33,301 nt of DNA from NCBI GenBank assembly GCA_905477785.1, contig CAJQGR010000037.1:1-33301 (forward strand), given 5' to 3'. The notes beneath the pieces are model-generated. The model was given only the letters and a program-made list of their open reading frames with translations. It did no database searches and was not told the DNA's origin. Of the stretch, positions 1 to 8,971 are shown piece after piece. A program made the position numbers and the translations under genes. This DNA is from an uncultured Hellea sp. (GTDB lineage: Bacteria; Pseudomonadota; Alphaproteobacteria; Caulobacterales; Maricaulaceae). Each line of letters starts with the position of its first letter. The first letter of the stretch is position 1.

Positions 1-692
1 TAGGAGTTTTCATTTTCCGGGACAAATGTACCAAAAATCTTATCCCAAATAATAAAAGTTCCAGCATAGTTACTATCGAGATATTCAGGATTTTTACCGT
101 GATGTACCCTGTGATGGGAAGGGGTATTAAATACTGCTTCAAACCATTTTGGTAATTTATGTATAGTTTCAGTATGTAAAAAGAATTGATATACTGCGTT
201 TAATGCTCCGCAAAATATAACTAGTATTGGATCAAATCCAACAAGAACCAAAGGAATTTTTAAAACTGTTGTACCTGTAAAGTGTTTAGTCCAGCCTTGC
301 CTTAATGCAACTGCAAGCGAATATCTTTGACTTGAGTGATGGATTATATGCATTGCCCATGGCCAACGGCATCTATGTGCAATCCTATGATGTAAATAGT
401 AACGAAGATCATCTAAAATAAAACATGCAATAATAACTGTTATAGTAAGTGGTAAATCAAATATCTTAAATTGTTCCGCCCAAAGGAGCATTCCCAGAGT
501 AATAAAAGCAGCCGCTCCGTTTGTAACTACACTCATTAATCCCATAAAAATACTAACGGAGTCATCTTTGGAGTGAAGTGTACCGCGAGCATTCAATATT
601 TTTTTAGCCAATATTTCTATAAAGATTGCGATAAAGAATATGGGTAGAGCAAACAAAGTTACTTTTGCAGAAATTATATTTTCTAAATTCAT
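1..692 (-). CDS. Fatty acid hydroxylase / sterol desaturase family membrane protein, 3' end outside window
   Basis: An integral-membrane di-iron oxygenase of the fatty-acid-hydroxylase superfamily. The 230 codons visible have no stop before the window edge, so the C-terminus is missing. Histidine clusters expected to bind two irons are present: H102-x3-H106, H115-x2-H118-H119 and H194-x2-H197-H198. Hydrophobic segments lie near residues 10-29, 48-70, 80-95 and 143-170. The stretch after the last cluster (HHGKNPEYLDSNYAG, then IIWDKIFGTF) resembles alkylglycerol monooxygenase-like members of the family, but the substrate cannot be read from sequence. The ATG start at 692 follows a GAGG about 8 bases upstream. 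It lies 30 bases downstream of ubiB on the same strand, so the two are probably co-transcribed. Family assignment is secure; lipid versus quinone or sterol substrate is open. Confidence 0.88.
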   Translation of the reverse strand, partial: MNLENIISAKVTLFALPIFFIAIFIEILAKKILNARGTLHSKDDSVSIFMGLMSVVTNGAAAFITLGMLLWAEQFKIFDLPLTITVIIACFILDDLRYYLHHRIAHRCRWPWAMHIIHHSSQRYSLAVALRQGWTKHFTGTTVLKIPLVLVGFDPILVIFCGALNAVYQFFLHTETIHKLPKWFEAVFNTPSHHRVHHGKNPEYLDSNYAGTFIIWDKIFGTFVPENENS

Positions 693-722
693 TTATTATG
701 CCTCATATACCTATTTCTAACT

Positions 723-2279
723 TTAGCCTACTAACCATATGCCACTCATAACAACAACAATAGTGGATGACAATATAGCCATGGTTTTCCATGAGTGATA
801 AGACGGGCTCTTATCAATATTCATTTTATTTTTTGTTAAATCTATCTCTCCTTTACTCCATGCCTTTGCTAATGCTGCAATATCTTTTGTAGCATCGGGA
901 AGTATTTCTAATGTGCGCCTTGCTTTATTTAGGCCACGTAGCAAGTCGTTTATGTGCCCTTGTGGACCAAGTTCACGTTGCATAGACTTTTCTACTATTG
1001 GTCTACTTATCTCCCACATATCAAATTCAGGGTCTAAACGACGACATACACCCTCTGTTTGCATCATTGTCTTTTGTAACATAATAAGTTGGGGTTGCAT
1101 TTGCATATCAAATATTTCTGTAATTTCGAATAATTGAAGTAGTACCTTTGTCATAGCTACATTTTCGGCAGTTTGACCAAATATGGGTTCGCCTACAGAA
1201 CGTAAGGCACTCGCAAAATCTTCAATTGAATGATTTTTTGGCACGTATCCAGCTTCAAAATGCACCTCTGCTATTCTTGTATAATCCCGCATTAGAAAGC
1301 CATAGAGTATCTCTGCATGAAAACGCTGTTCCGCTGGCGCAAGTCTACCAAGAATTCCAAAATCCACCAACCAAAGTTGTTCATCCGAATCAATGATCAT
1401 GTTACCTTCATGCATGTCTGCATGAAAAACTCCGTAATCAAATGAGCAGGCAAGAAAACTTTGCATAACTTTCTTTGCTATTTCTTTTTGATTAAACCTA
1501 TCTTTTTCAAGTATTTTTTTATCTGAAACTGCAGTGCCTTCAATCCATTCGGTTACCAAAATATTTTTACTGCCATGGTTCCAGTAAATTTTTGGTACAT
1601 TAAATAATCCTGTTTCTTTTGAAGGTTCTGATAATTCAGAGGCTGCTGAAGCTTCCAGTCTTAAATCAAGCTCTAACATAACTGCCCTGTCGGCTGTCTC
1701 AACAAATTTTTTAGGACCAAGACGCCTAGATGATGGAATTAAGCTTTCTGCCATTCCTGCTACCATGTGCAGTACATCCATATCATTACGCATTCGTTTG
1801 TGAATATTAGGTCTTAGTATTTTTATAGCTACAACTTCGCCACTCAGAAGAGTGGCTTTATGAACCTGAGCTATAGAGGCTGCTGCTATGGGTTGTGAAA
1901 AGTGGGAGAGTTTATCTTGCCATTTAACGCCCCATTCCTTAAAGATTATATCTTCTGCAGCTTTCATGGAAAACGGCGGTACTTTATCTTTAAGACGTGA
2001 TAGACCTTCAACAAAAACTGGATCAAGCATATCGCCGCGAGTAGAAAGTATTTGACCAAACTTTATGTAGGCAGGTCCTAATTTCTCTAAAGCTAAAGCT
2101 AACCTTTCACCAGGGTTTATTGATAGATTGCGTAAAGTGAATATTCGTGAGATTAGGCCTAAGATACGAGCTAATATGGGAACCGAGCTAGCATATTCTG
2201 ATGGTACCAAAGCGTCGTGTCTTGCTAGAATCCACCCAGTCCTAATCATACGTATGAATGTATACAGTTGTGTACTCAT
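723..2279 (-). CDS. ubiB: UbiB, ABC1-family atypical kinase/ATPase for ubiquinone biosynthesis
   Basis: 518 residues, normal for UbiB. Family knowledge: a membrane-associated ATPase of the protein-kinase-like fold, needed for ubiquinone biosynthesis and thought to help mobilise hydrophobic intermediates. Visible hallmarks are the KxGQ motif (K73-F-G-Q76), the Ala-rich loop that replaces the glycine-rich loop (AAAS, 132-135), the lysine K153 in VAIKILRP, the catalytic-loop-like HADMHEGN (286-293) and the DFG triad (306-308). The C-terminal 25 residues form a hydrophobic helix ending in WLVG, the expected membrane anchor. The ATG start is preceded by AGAGGGA, although this lies very close to the start; an internal Met at residue 11 is an alternative. 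It is divergent from glmM and upstream of the membrane hydroxylase. No ubiE or coq7 is in the window. Confidence 0.95.
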   Translation of the reverse strand: MSTQLYTFIRMIRTGWILARHDALVPSEYASSVPILARILGLISRIFTLRNLSINPGERLALALEKLGPAYIKFGQILSTRGDMLDPVFVEGLSRLKDKVPPFSMKAAEDIIFKEWGVKWQDKLSHFSQPIAAASIAQVHKATLLSGEVVAIKILRPNIHKRMRNDMDVLHMVAGMAESLIPSSRRLGPKKFVETADRAVMLELDLRLEASAASELSEPSKETGLFNVPKIYWNHGSKNILVTEWIEGTAVSDKKILEKDRFNQKEIAKKVMQSFLACSFDYGVFHADMHEGNMIIDSDEQLWLVDFGILGRLAPAEQRFHAEILYGFLMRDYTRIAEVHFEAGYVPKNHSIEDFASALRSVGEPIFGQTAENVAMTKVLLQLFEITEIFDMQMQPQLIMLQKTMMQTEGVCRRLDPEFDMWEISRPIVEKSMQRELGPQGHINDLLRGLNKARRTLEILPDATKDIAALAKAWSKGEIDLTKNKMNIDKSPSYHSWKTMAILSSTIVVVMSGIWLVG

Positions 2280-2458
2280 ATCCCTCTATAAGCAATTATA
2301 TAGCGACGGTATATGGATAAATGCGCGCAGTATTAAATCTCTTTCATTTTTAATATCGACTATTAAACAACCTCTAAATTGAATTAAGGTTTGTTAATTT
2401 GCTTCAGTTTCTTTAGTGATTTAAGAAATAAATACATAACAGCAATTCACCTAGGTTA

Positions 2459-3820
2459 ATGATGGCAAAAAATAAACTTTTTTTTGGAACAGATGGCATT
2501 CGAGGCCCAGCGAACGTAGGAGTGCTAACTCCTGATAATGTCATGAGGTTTGGTATGGCAGCAGGGAAGTATTTTTTACGAAATAACATTCACAAACATT
2601 CTGTAATTATAGGAAAAGATACCCGATTATCTGGATATATGATTGAGCCAGCCCTTGTTGCAGGCTTTGCTTCCGTTGGTATGGATGTTAAACTCTGCGG
2701 CCCTATCCCAACGCCAGCTGTCGCTTTATTGACTACGCGTCTAAGGGCAGACCTTGGCGTTATGATTACAGCATCGCATAATGGTTTTTCTGATAATGGC
2801 ATAAAGTTATTTGGCCCTGATGGAAGAAAGCTTTCTGATGAAGCAGAATTAGCGATTGAAGCTTTAATGAAAGAAGGATGGAAAAAGGGGCTTGCTATAA
2901 ATGAAAAGTTAGGACGTGTTAGAAGATATGAAGACTTTCAGGCTAGATATATCGAAATTGCTAAAAGGACATTTCCACTTGGTATGAGCCTGAAAGGTAT
3001 GAAGATAGTTATAGATTGTGCTAACGGTGCGGCTTATAAAACAGCTCCTGATACTTTTTGGGAATTAGGCGCAGACGAAGTTATTTCAATAGGAGTGTCC
3101 CCGAATGGTAGTAACATAAACGATAAATGTGGTTCAACTCATACTGATGCAATAATTAGTAAAACACTCGAAACCGGTGCGGATATTGGAATAGCTTTAG
3201 ATGGTGATGCTGATAGAGTCCTCATTTGTGATGAAAAAGGTAACTTGATTGATGGTGACCAGCTTCTAGCTTTAATTGCAACGGGTTGGAGAAATAATGA
3301 TCAATTAACCAATGGTGGAGTAGTTTCCACGGTTATGTCAAACCTTGGCCTTGAGCGTTACTTTGAAGGTCAGGGGCTTGACTTTATTAGAACTAATGTA
3401 GGTGATCGGCACGTTGCAGCCCGTATGCTAGAAGGTGGATATAATCTGGGGGGAGAGCAGTCTGGACACATATTAATGACTGACTTTGCATCAACAGGGG
3501 ATGGAACAATAGCATCTTTGCAAATTTTAGCGCAAATAATACGTTCTGGTAGGCTTGCCAGTGAAGTACTTAATGTCTTTGAAACTGTACCCCAAGTATT
3601 GGAGAATATTCCATTTAGTGGAACTTCACCGCTGGAAAAACCTGAGGTTATTTCTGCTATAAAAGAGTCGCAAGTGATGCTTGGAAACTCTGGGCGTATA
3701 TTAGTTCGACCGTCGGGCACTGAAAAACTTATTAGAGTAATGGTTGAGAGCGATGATGAATCTAAAGTAAATAAAATAAAGGGTGAATTAGTATCTTTAA
3801 TTCAAAATAATACCCATTGA
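2459..3820 (+). CDS. glmM: Phosphoglucosamine mutase GlmM
   Basis: Converts glucosamine-6-phosphate to glucosamine-1-phosphate in the cytoplasm, on the way to UDP-GlcNAc for peptidoglycan and lipid A. 453 residues, full length. The phosphoserine signature TASHN carries the catalytic Ser106. The metal-binding loop DGDADR is at 248-253, the sugar-binding GEQSGH at 332-337 and the phosphate-binding [10 protein letters not shown] at 417-426. Two tandem ATGs (2459 and 2462) are possible starts, with a weak AGG just upstream. The gene is divergent from ubiB across a 179-base gap and followed by the kinase gene 93 bases later. In many relatives glmM sits near ftsH or folP; neither is here. The recycling enzymes AmgK and MurU, encoded a few kilobases away, feed the same UDP-amino-sugar pool. 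Confidence 0.97.
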   Translation: MMAKNKLFFGTDGIRGPANVGVLTPDNVMRFGMAAGKYFLRNNIHKHSVIIGKDTRLSGYMIEPALVAGFASVGMDVKLCGPIPTPAVALLTTRLRADLGVMITASHNGFSDNGIKLFGPDGRKLSDEAELAIEALMKEGWKKGLAINEKLGRVRRYEDFQARYIEIAKRTFPLGMSLKGMKIVIDCANGAAYKTAPDTFWELGADEVISIGVSPNGSNINDKCGSTHTDAIISKTLETGADIGIALDGDADRVLICDEKGNLIDGDQLLALIATGWRNNDQLTNGGVVSTVMSNLGLERYFEGQGLDFIRTNVGDRHVAARMLEGGYNLGGEQSGHILMTDFASTGDGTIASLQILAQIIRSGRLASEVLNVFETVPQVLENIPFSGTSPLEKPEVISAIKESQVMLGNSGRILVRPSGTEKLIRVMVESDDESKVNKIKGELVSLIQNNTH

Positions 3821-3913
3821 CCATTAAGTTTTAAATCTTACAGATTACTTCTAAAAACAGATCTTTTAAATTGTTGTAGTTCAGGCTATGCCCGATTAAT
3901 TGAAAGGTTTTAT

Positions 3914-6355
3914 GTGTTTAAAGAAACATTAGATATCGATTCAGTCGTTTCTTTGGCTTCTGTATTTTTGGTTGTATTACTAATTATTATTTTACTATTA
4001 GTTTTTTTTATTAGTAAAAAAAGGTTACAGTTTTGGAAAATTAAATATCTAAATTTATCCAATAAAAACGAGAAGATTGTTTCTGTATTAGAGTCGTATG
4101 ATGGTCTAACTATTATATGGGAAGGCTATATACCAGATATAAAAAAAGGTTGGGGTCGGCCAAAGCATTATGGTTCGCAGGAGTTTTTTTCTGAGTTAGA
4201 TACTCAAGAAAGCACAGACACACTCGATGGTATACTCCTCGAATTTCTAGATTTCATAGCTGATTTAAATACTTCTAATTCAGACGGCGCAAATGAAACT
4301 TTAAGAATTAATATTGCTAGATTATCCAAAACAGGCCTACCTTTTTCAATAACTATTAGTCTGTCTGATGAGTTGATTATAAAAGTAAGTGGCCGTGTTA
4401 CAGGAAATCAGATTGTCCTTTGGCTAAATAGCAATAAAAATAATACTATTGATTTGAAGTTATTACTTTCATCAAATGCTAATCCAAGTAATCAATTAAA
4501 TTCTGTGACATCAAGCTTTTCAGAAATTCTAAACCGTTCCCCTTTTCCCAAATGGAGGATGACGAGCACAGGTAAGATAACTTGGGTGAATGCAGCTTAT
4601 GTAGATGCAATTGGTGGTGGTAACTCAGCTAAAGTTATTGAAGAGCAAAATCACTTAGACAATAAAATTATTGTTCAAGGAAAAAAAGCATTAGAGACTA
4701 ATAAGTCTTTTACAAATGTAAGAAACATAATCCTGCATGGAAATAATAAGCCTACCTCAATAACTATCTACCCAATTTCAGGGGGAGTCGCAGGTATTGC
4801 GCTTGATGCTGCTGAGGTTGAAAGTTTAAAACAAAATTTATCAACTTACAAAACCGCTCATCACGAAATTCTAAATAAAATGGATGAAGCTGTTGTAATT
4901 TTTGGTTCTGATCAAAAAGTAACTTTTCATAATGCTGCATTTACTTCTCTTTGCTCCATAGACACTGAATGGCTTAAGACTCGGCCTACTCATGGAAGTT
5001 GGCTTGATCATATGAATGAGAAAAATCTTATCCCTGCGCAATCTGATTATGTTTCATGGAAAAATTCAGAGCTGGCGCTTTATAAGATATGGCCTGAAGA
5101 AATGCCTGACGAAATTTGGTCATTACCAGATGGAAAAACATTAAGGCTTGTTAGAATGCGTGACTCACACGGAGGTATTTCGCTACTTTTTTCTGATATG
5201 ACTGACTCAGTAAAATTAAAGACTGAATTGGGAAGGCTAATTAATGTACAAAAAGCAACATTGGACAAATTATCTGAAGGGATAGCTGTTTTTGGAACTG
5301 ATGGTAGATTAAGAATTCACAATGCAGCCTTTGCAACGATATGGAATCTTTCTGGAGATGATTTAGAGAACTCCCCGCGTTTTTCCTATTTAATTAAGTT
5401 ATGCTTACCATTATATAATAATTCAGATTTCTGGAATAGTTTGCGAGCAAGAGCAACAAACCCTAACCCAGAAATTCGACATCAAGACTCTGGGGAAATC
5501 ATACGTTCTGACAGCCGAATTTTTACATGGCTTTCCCGCCCACTTCCTGATGGGGCAACTTTATTGGCATGGGAGGATGTAACAAGCGCTAGAAAGGCAC
5601 AAGCTGCTTTGATAGAGAGAGCAGAAGCATTAGAACAGGCGGATCGAATGAAGTCAGAGTTTGTAGGACATGTCAGCTATCAGTTACGTACACCATTAAC
5701 AACGATTTCTGGATATTCTGAATTTCTTCAAAATAGCGGTGCTGGAGAAATCACAGATAAGCAAAGTGAGTATATTTTTGCAATTCAGAGTGCATCAGAA
5801 GATCTTGCAAAGACAATTAATGATATTCTTGATATTGCTGCTATCGAAGCAAATGTTCTTGACTTAGAATTAAGTGATATTGAGATTCATCAAATACTTG
5901 AGCAGTCTTTGGACTATGTAGCCACTAAGGCAGAGGACACTAAAATCTCACTAGCCTTAAAATCAAACTCTAAAATAGGTAAAATTAGAGGAGATGAAGT
6001 GAAATTAAAGCAGGTGTTGTATAATTTATTAACTAATGCCTTGAGATTTACAAAACCTGGCGGGGTTATTGAGCTTGGGGGAAAGAAAGCTGATGGTGGT
6101 GGAGTCATTATATGGGTTAAAGATGATGGAGTTGGAATACCTACAGACCTACAGCCCCAAGTTTTTAGTTCATTTAAAAGTAGTCGCGGCGGAACCGGTT
6201 TAGGTCTAGCTCTGGTTCAAAGGTTTGTAGAGCGCCATGGAGGCTGGGTAGAGTTAGAGTCAGAAGAGGAAGTGGGCACATGTGTTAGTATATACTTGCC
6301 TAGAGAAGCTCCAGAAGCTCAGTCTCATGTCGAGTTGTTTAATAAATCTATTTAG
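3914..6355 (+). CDS. divL: DivL-like atypical sensor histidine kinase with Tyr at the phospho-acceptor position
   Basis: 813 residues, starting at GTG (an ATG two bases upstream is out of frame). One transmembrane helix (about 12-33) is followed by PAS-like modules (about 205-300, 315-430 and 445-555), a short linker coiled coil (about 560-580), a dimerisation/H-box helix (578-610) and a HATPase domain with N box (N704-N708), G1 (DDGVGIP, 737-743) and G2 (GGTGLGLAL, 759-767). The H box reads HVSYQLRTPL: Tyr589 stands where sensor kinases have the phosphorylated His. Family knowledge: Caulobacter DivL has Tyr550 there and modulates CckA, and thereby CtrA, in response to DivK. Position upstream of tsaE-amgK-murU-addB-addA supports orthology with the alphaproteobacterial locus. 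Involvement in a CckA/CtrA pathway is inferred; none of its partners is in the window. Confidence 0.82.
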   Translation: MFKETLDIDSVVSLASVFLVVLLIIILLLVFFISKKRLQFWKIKYLNLSNKNEKIVSVLESYDGLTIIWEGYIPDIKKGWGRPKHYGSQEFFSELDTQESTDTLDGILLEFLDFIADLNTSNSDGANETLRINIARLSKTGLPFSITISLSDELIIKVSGRVTGNQIVLWLNSNKNNTIDLKLLLSSNANPSNQLNSVTSSFSEILNRSPFPKWRMTSTGKITWVNAAYVDAIGGGNSAKVIEEQNHLDNKIIVQGKKALETNKSFTNVRNIILHGNNKPTSITIYPISGGVAGIALDAAEVESLKQNLSTYKTAHHEILNKMDEAVVIFGSDQKVTFHNAAFTSLCSIDTEWLKTRPTHGSWLDHMNEKNLIPAQSDYVSWKNSELALYKIWPEEMPDEIWSLPDGKTLRLVRMRDSHGGISLLFSDMTDSVKLKTELGRLINVQKATLDKLSEGIAVFGTDGRLRIHNAAFATIWNLSGDDLENSPRFSYLIKLCLPLYNNSDFWNSLRARATNPNPEIRHQDSGEIIRSDSRIFTWLSRPLPDGATLLAWEDVTSARKAQAALIERAEALEQADRMKSEFVGHVSYQLRTPLTTISGYSEFLQNSGAGEITDKQSEYIFAIQSASEDLAKTINDILDIAAIEANVLDLELSDIEIHQILEQSLDYVATKAEDTKISLALKSNSKIGKIRGDEVKLKQVLYNLLTNALRFTKPGGVIELGGKKADGGGVIIWVKDDGVGIPTDLQPQVFSSFKSSRGGTGLGLALVQRFVERHGGWVELESEEEVGTCVSIYLPREAPEAQSHVELFNKSI

Positions 6356-6357
6356 GC

Positions 6358-6675
6358 CTACTGATTTTCTGGTGTGGTGACAGTGATACCATCAAGTTCA
6401 TCATTCATAAGTATCTGACAAGATAGTCTTGAATTATCTTGAACTTCTTCTGCAAAATCTAGCATTGAGTCCTCCATGTCATCTTTAGCTTTTAATTTAC
6501 CTATCCAATCGTCAGATATATAAACATGACATGTTGCGCAGGCGCAAGCCCCGCCACAGTCAGCATCAATGCCTGGTATCATATTCTGTACCGCTGCTTC
6601 CATTACTGATGTTCCATTTTTGGTTTCGACCACCCGATTTGTGCCTTCAGAGTCTATGAAATTAATTTTTGGCAT
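6358..6675 (-). CDS. [2Fe-2S] ferredoxin, adrenodoxin type
   Basis: A 105-residue plant/vertebrate-fold ferredoxin, probably a cytoplasmic one-electron carrier. The four cluster cysteines are C40, C46, C49 and C86, spaced C-x5-C-x2-C-x36-C, as in adrenodoxin/putidaredoxin and the Isc-associated ferredoxins. The C-terminal ETP-like segment (TVTTPENQ) also fits. It is monocistronic here: convergent with divL (two bases between stop codons) and divergent from tsaE 73 bases away. No isc genes or P450 are in the window, so the partner is unknown; candidate roles are Fe-S assembly or supplying a monooxygenase. Confidence 0.93.
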   Translation of the reverse strand: MPKINFIDSEGTNRVVETKNGTSVMEAAVQNMIPGIDADCGGACACATCHVYISDDWIGKLKAKDDMEDSMLDFAEEVQDNSRLSCQILMNDELDGITVTTPENQ

Positions 6676-6748
6676 ATTTTGTCCCTGTGGATTAGTTTTT
6701 TCTTATTTAGAGGCTTGTCATCAATTTGCAAGCGCGTATCAATGCCGC

Positions 6749-7174
6749 ATGCAAGTTGTACAATTATTAAATGAAAATGATACATTAAACCTTGGGTCTA
6801 AACTTATGGAGATTTTGACCAAAGGTGATGTCTTGGCAATAACAGGAGATTTAGGCGCTGGTAAAACTACACTTGCTCGCGGAATGATACAATCTGAACT
6901 TGGAAATATAGAGGTTCCTTCTCCTACTTATACATTAGTGCAAATATATGATATGAAAAATTTTGAACTATGGCACTGTGATATGTATCGATTAGAATAT
7001 CCTGAAGATGCACATGAACTTGGGTTGTTTGATGCCTTTGAAGATGCTGTTTGTGTAATTGAATGGCCAGAAAAGCTTGGTTCTTTATTACCTAAAAATA
7101 TTTATAATATTTATCTAAAATTCGATGATAATGGGCGATTAGCTTATCTAGAAGGTTTTGAAAAAAATTTATGA
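6749..7174 (+). CDS. tsaE: TsaE, ATPase of the t6A tRNA-modification complex
   Basis: 141 residues from the ATG at 6749. The reading frame is open further upstream, but that extension is antisense to the ferredoxin gene and has no TsaE-like sequence, so I reject it. P-loop GDLGAGKT is at residues 33-40; SPTYTLV and the Trp-containing VIEWPEKLG are typical of TsaE. Family knowledge: TsaE works with TsaB and TsaD to transfer the threonylcarbamoyl group, made by TsaC, to A37 of ANN-decoding tRNAs. A tsaC homologue is encoded at 25291-25872. Its stop overlaps the amgK start by 4 bases (ATGA), implying translational coupling. Confidence 0.93.
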   Translation: MQVVQLLNENDTLNLGSKLMEILTKGDVLAITGDLGAGKTTLARGMIQSELGNIEVPSPTYTLVQIYDMKNFELWHCDMYRLEYPEDAHELGLFDAFEDAVCVIEWPEKLGSLLPKNIYNIYLKFDDNGRLAYLEGFEKNL

Positions 7175-8253
7175 CTACTTCAAAGGATATAGAAATTTTT
7201 CTAAATAGAAGTGGGTGGCAGAATTTTGAACGTACTCAAATAAAAGGAGATGCTTCATCGCGCAGATACGAGAGAGTAAGCAGTAAAAATCAAAATGCTA
7301 TATTAATGATCACACCTAAGGCAAACCCAAAAAATTATGAAATTGAAAATAAAAAAACTAATAATCGTGAACGTATAGGATATAACTCACTGGCTCGACT
7401 AGCAGGAAATAGATTAGAGGCATTCATCTGTGTTTCGAATGAACTACGTATAAGGGGTTTTTCAGCACCAAAAATCTTTGCATCGGACTTAGATATGGGG
7501 TTGTTATTATTAGAGGATTTGGGGGATAATTTATTCTCTAAATTTATTCAAAATAATAAAAACCAAGAAAAGAAATTGTATTATGCCGCCGTTGATTGTT
7601 TGGCAGCCATTTACAGATGTACTTTTTCAAGAAAAATGAACTTTAAAAATTCTTATTGGGAAGTAAAGGAATATGATGATTTGGCGATGCTTACTGAAGT
7701 GGATTTACTTTTAGATTGGTATGCGAAAGATCTGGGTCATCTAATTGATAATCAGGCACGGCAAGAATGGCATTCAATATGGAAAAAACTTTTTGTTACG
7801 TTTAAATCGGCAGCTTCAGGCTTGGGGTTAAGAGACTTTCATGCTGAAAATATCTTTTGGCTTAGTGAACGGCAGGAAGTATCAAAAATTGGTCTAATTG
7901 ACTTTCAAGATGCTCTTTTTGTTCATCCTTCATATGATCTGGTGAGTTTAGTAGAAGATGCTCGGCGTGATGTCTCACCAGAGCTCGAAGAAATTTTAAT
8001 CGATAGGTTTTGCCAGAAAGCAGGTATTAAAAATGATGAAAAATTTCAATCAGCATATGCTATTATGGGAGCACAGCGTAATTCAAAAATTTTAGGTATC
8101 TTTGTAAGACTGGCTAAACGTGATAAAAAGTTGCAATATATTGATCTTATACCCCGAGTTAAAAAGCACCTTATGAGAAATCTTAATACCCCAGCCTGCT
8201 ATGAGTTGAGACAATGGTTGGAGCAACATATACCTGAGATTTTTTATGATTAA
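7171..8253 (+). CDS. amgK: AmgK-like N-acetylmuramate/N-acetylglucosamine anomeric kinase (APH fold)
   Basis: 360 residues of the aminoglycoside-phosphotransferase fold. The catalytic loop RDFHAEN (221-227) supplies Asp222 and Asn227; the metal-binding segment is DFQD (244-247). The hinge-like LLLLEDLGD lies around 111-119. In Pseudomonas and Caulobacter, AmgK phosphorylates the anomeric position of MurNAc (and GlcNAc) recovered from cell-wall turnover, and MurU then makes UDP-MurNAc. Here the next gene is a MurU-like nucleotidyltransferase whose start overlaps by 8 bases, which is why I prefer AmgK over an antibiotic-resistance APH. The start overlaps tsaE by 4 bases. Substrate specificity is inferred from context. 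Confidence 0.85.
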   Translation: MTTSKDIEIFLNRSGWQNFERTQIKGDASSRRYERVSSKNQNAILMITPKANPKNYEIENKKTNNRERIGYNSLARLAGNRLEAFICVSNELRIRGFSAPKIFASDLDMGLLLLEDLGDNLFSKFIQNNKNQEKKLYYAAVDCLAAIYRCTFSRKMNFKNSYWEVKEYDDLAMLTEVDLLLDWYAKDLGHLIDNQARQEWHSIWKKLFVTFKSAASGLGLRDFHAENIFWLSERQEVSKIGLIDFQDALFVHPSYDLVSLVEDARRDVSPELEEILIDRFCQKAGIKNDEKFQSAYAIMGAQRNSKILGIFVRLAKRDKKLQYIDLIPRVKKHLMRNLNTPACYELRQWLEQHIPEIFYD

Positions 8254-8971
8254 AACGGCAATGGTAATGGCAGCGGGTTACGGAACTAGAATGCGACCAC
8301 TTACAAGTAATATTTCAAAGGCAATGGTAAAAATTGATGGGAAACCATTAATTGACCATATGCTGAAAAGACTTAAGCATATAGGTATAGAAAAAGTAAT
8401 TGTTAATGTTCATGCCTTTGCCCCGCATTTGATATCACACTTAAGGAGTGTAAATTTTGGCCTTAAAATAGATATTTCCGACGAGACTGATCTACTTTTA
8501 GAGACAGGTGGGGGGGTTGTTAAAGCATTGCCCATGCTAGGCCAAAAGCCTATTTTGATTTGTAATATTGATTCGATTTGGATTGAATTTGAACCAGTTC
8601 TTGAAAAGTTAATCAATTATTGGAAACCAAATCAGATGGATGAACTTTTGTTGTGCGCAAAGGCAGAGTGGTCACTTGGTTACAGTGGAAAGGGCGATTT
8701 TGATCTCGATAAAAATAATAGGCTTACAAGACGAACAAATGAAAGCTCTGAATATATTTATGCTGGAGTTCAAATATTTAAACCTGCACTAGCAAAATCT
8801 TTTAAATTAGAAAAATTTTCGCGGAATAAGATATGGGATGAAAGCTTAAAAAGAAAAAAAATCTACGGTATGCAATTGCCAGGCTATTGGATGCATGTAG
8901 GAGATCCTAATTCATTAATTGCTGCAGAGGCTGTGATTAATCAAGTAAAATTAAATGGATACAATGGTTAG
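8246..8971 (+). CDS. murU: MurU-like N-acetylmuramate-1-phosphate uridylyltransferase
   Basis: 241 residues with a nucleotidyltransferase (GT-A/NTP_transferase) fold. The nucleotide-binding signature GYGTRMRPLT is at residues 11-20 with Lys25 following. Typical further segments are the glycine-rich LETGGGVVKALP and CNIDSIW, where Asp is the likely metal ligand. It is shorter than RfbA or GalU and has no acyltransferase domain, unlike GlmU, which fits MurU. Together with AmgK it would convert recovered MurNAc directly to UDP-MurNAc, bypassing the GlmM/GlmU/MurA/MurB route and its fosfomycin-sensitive step. It overlaps amgK by 8 bases and addB by 17. Confidence 0.85.
   Translation: MIKTAMVMAAGYGTRMRPLTSNISKAMVKIDGKPLIDHMLKRLKHIGIEKVIVNVHAFAPHLISHLRSVNFGLKIDISDETDLLLETGGGVVKALPMLGQKPILICNIDSIWIEFEPVLEKLINYWKPNQMDELLLCAKAEWSLGYSGKGDFDLDKNNRLTRRTNESSEYIYAGVQIFKPALAKSFKLEKFSRNKIWDESLKRKKIYGMQLPGYWMHVGDPNSLIAAEAVINQVKLNGYNG

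Noticed and set aside
2384-2397. TTAA-N6-TTAA upstream of glmM, and a similar pair at 29213-29226, as CtrA sites
   Set aside because: The CtrA consensus needs a 7-base spacer. Both pairs have 6, and the region is so A+T-rich that TTAA pairs are expected by chance.
3834-3846. Terminator after glmM (AATCT-TAC-AGATT)
   Set aside because: The stem is only 5 bases with a 3-base loop and no T-run; read-through into divL is as likely.
6569-6748. Upstream extension of tsaE
   Set aside because: It is antisense to the ferredoxin gene and lacks TsaE similarity; the ATG at 6749 gives a normal-length protein.
7171-8253. Aminoglycoside-resistance phosphotransferase
   Set aside because: The overlapping MurU-like gene and the conserved alphaproteobacterial locus point to AmgK.
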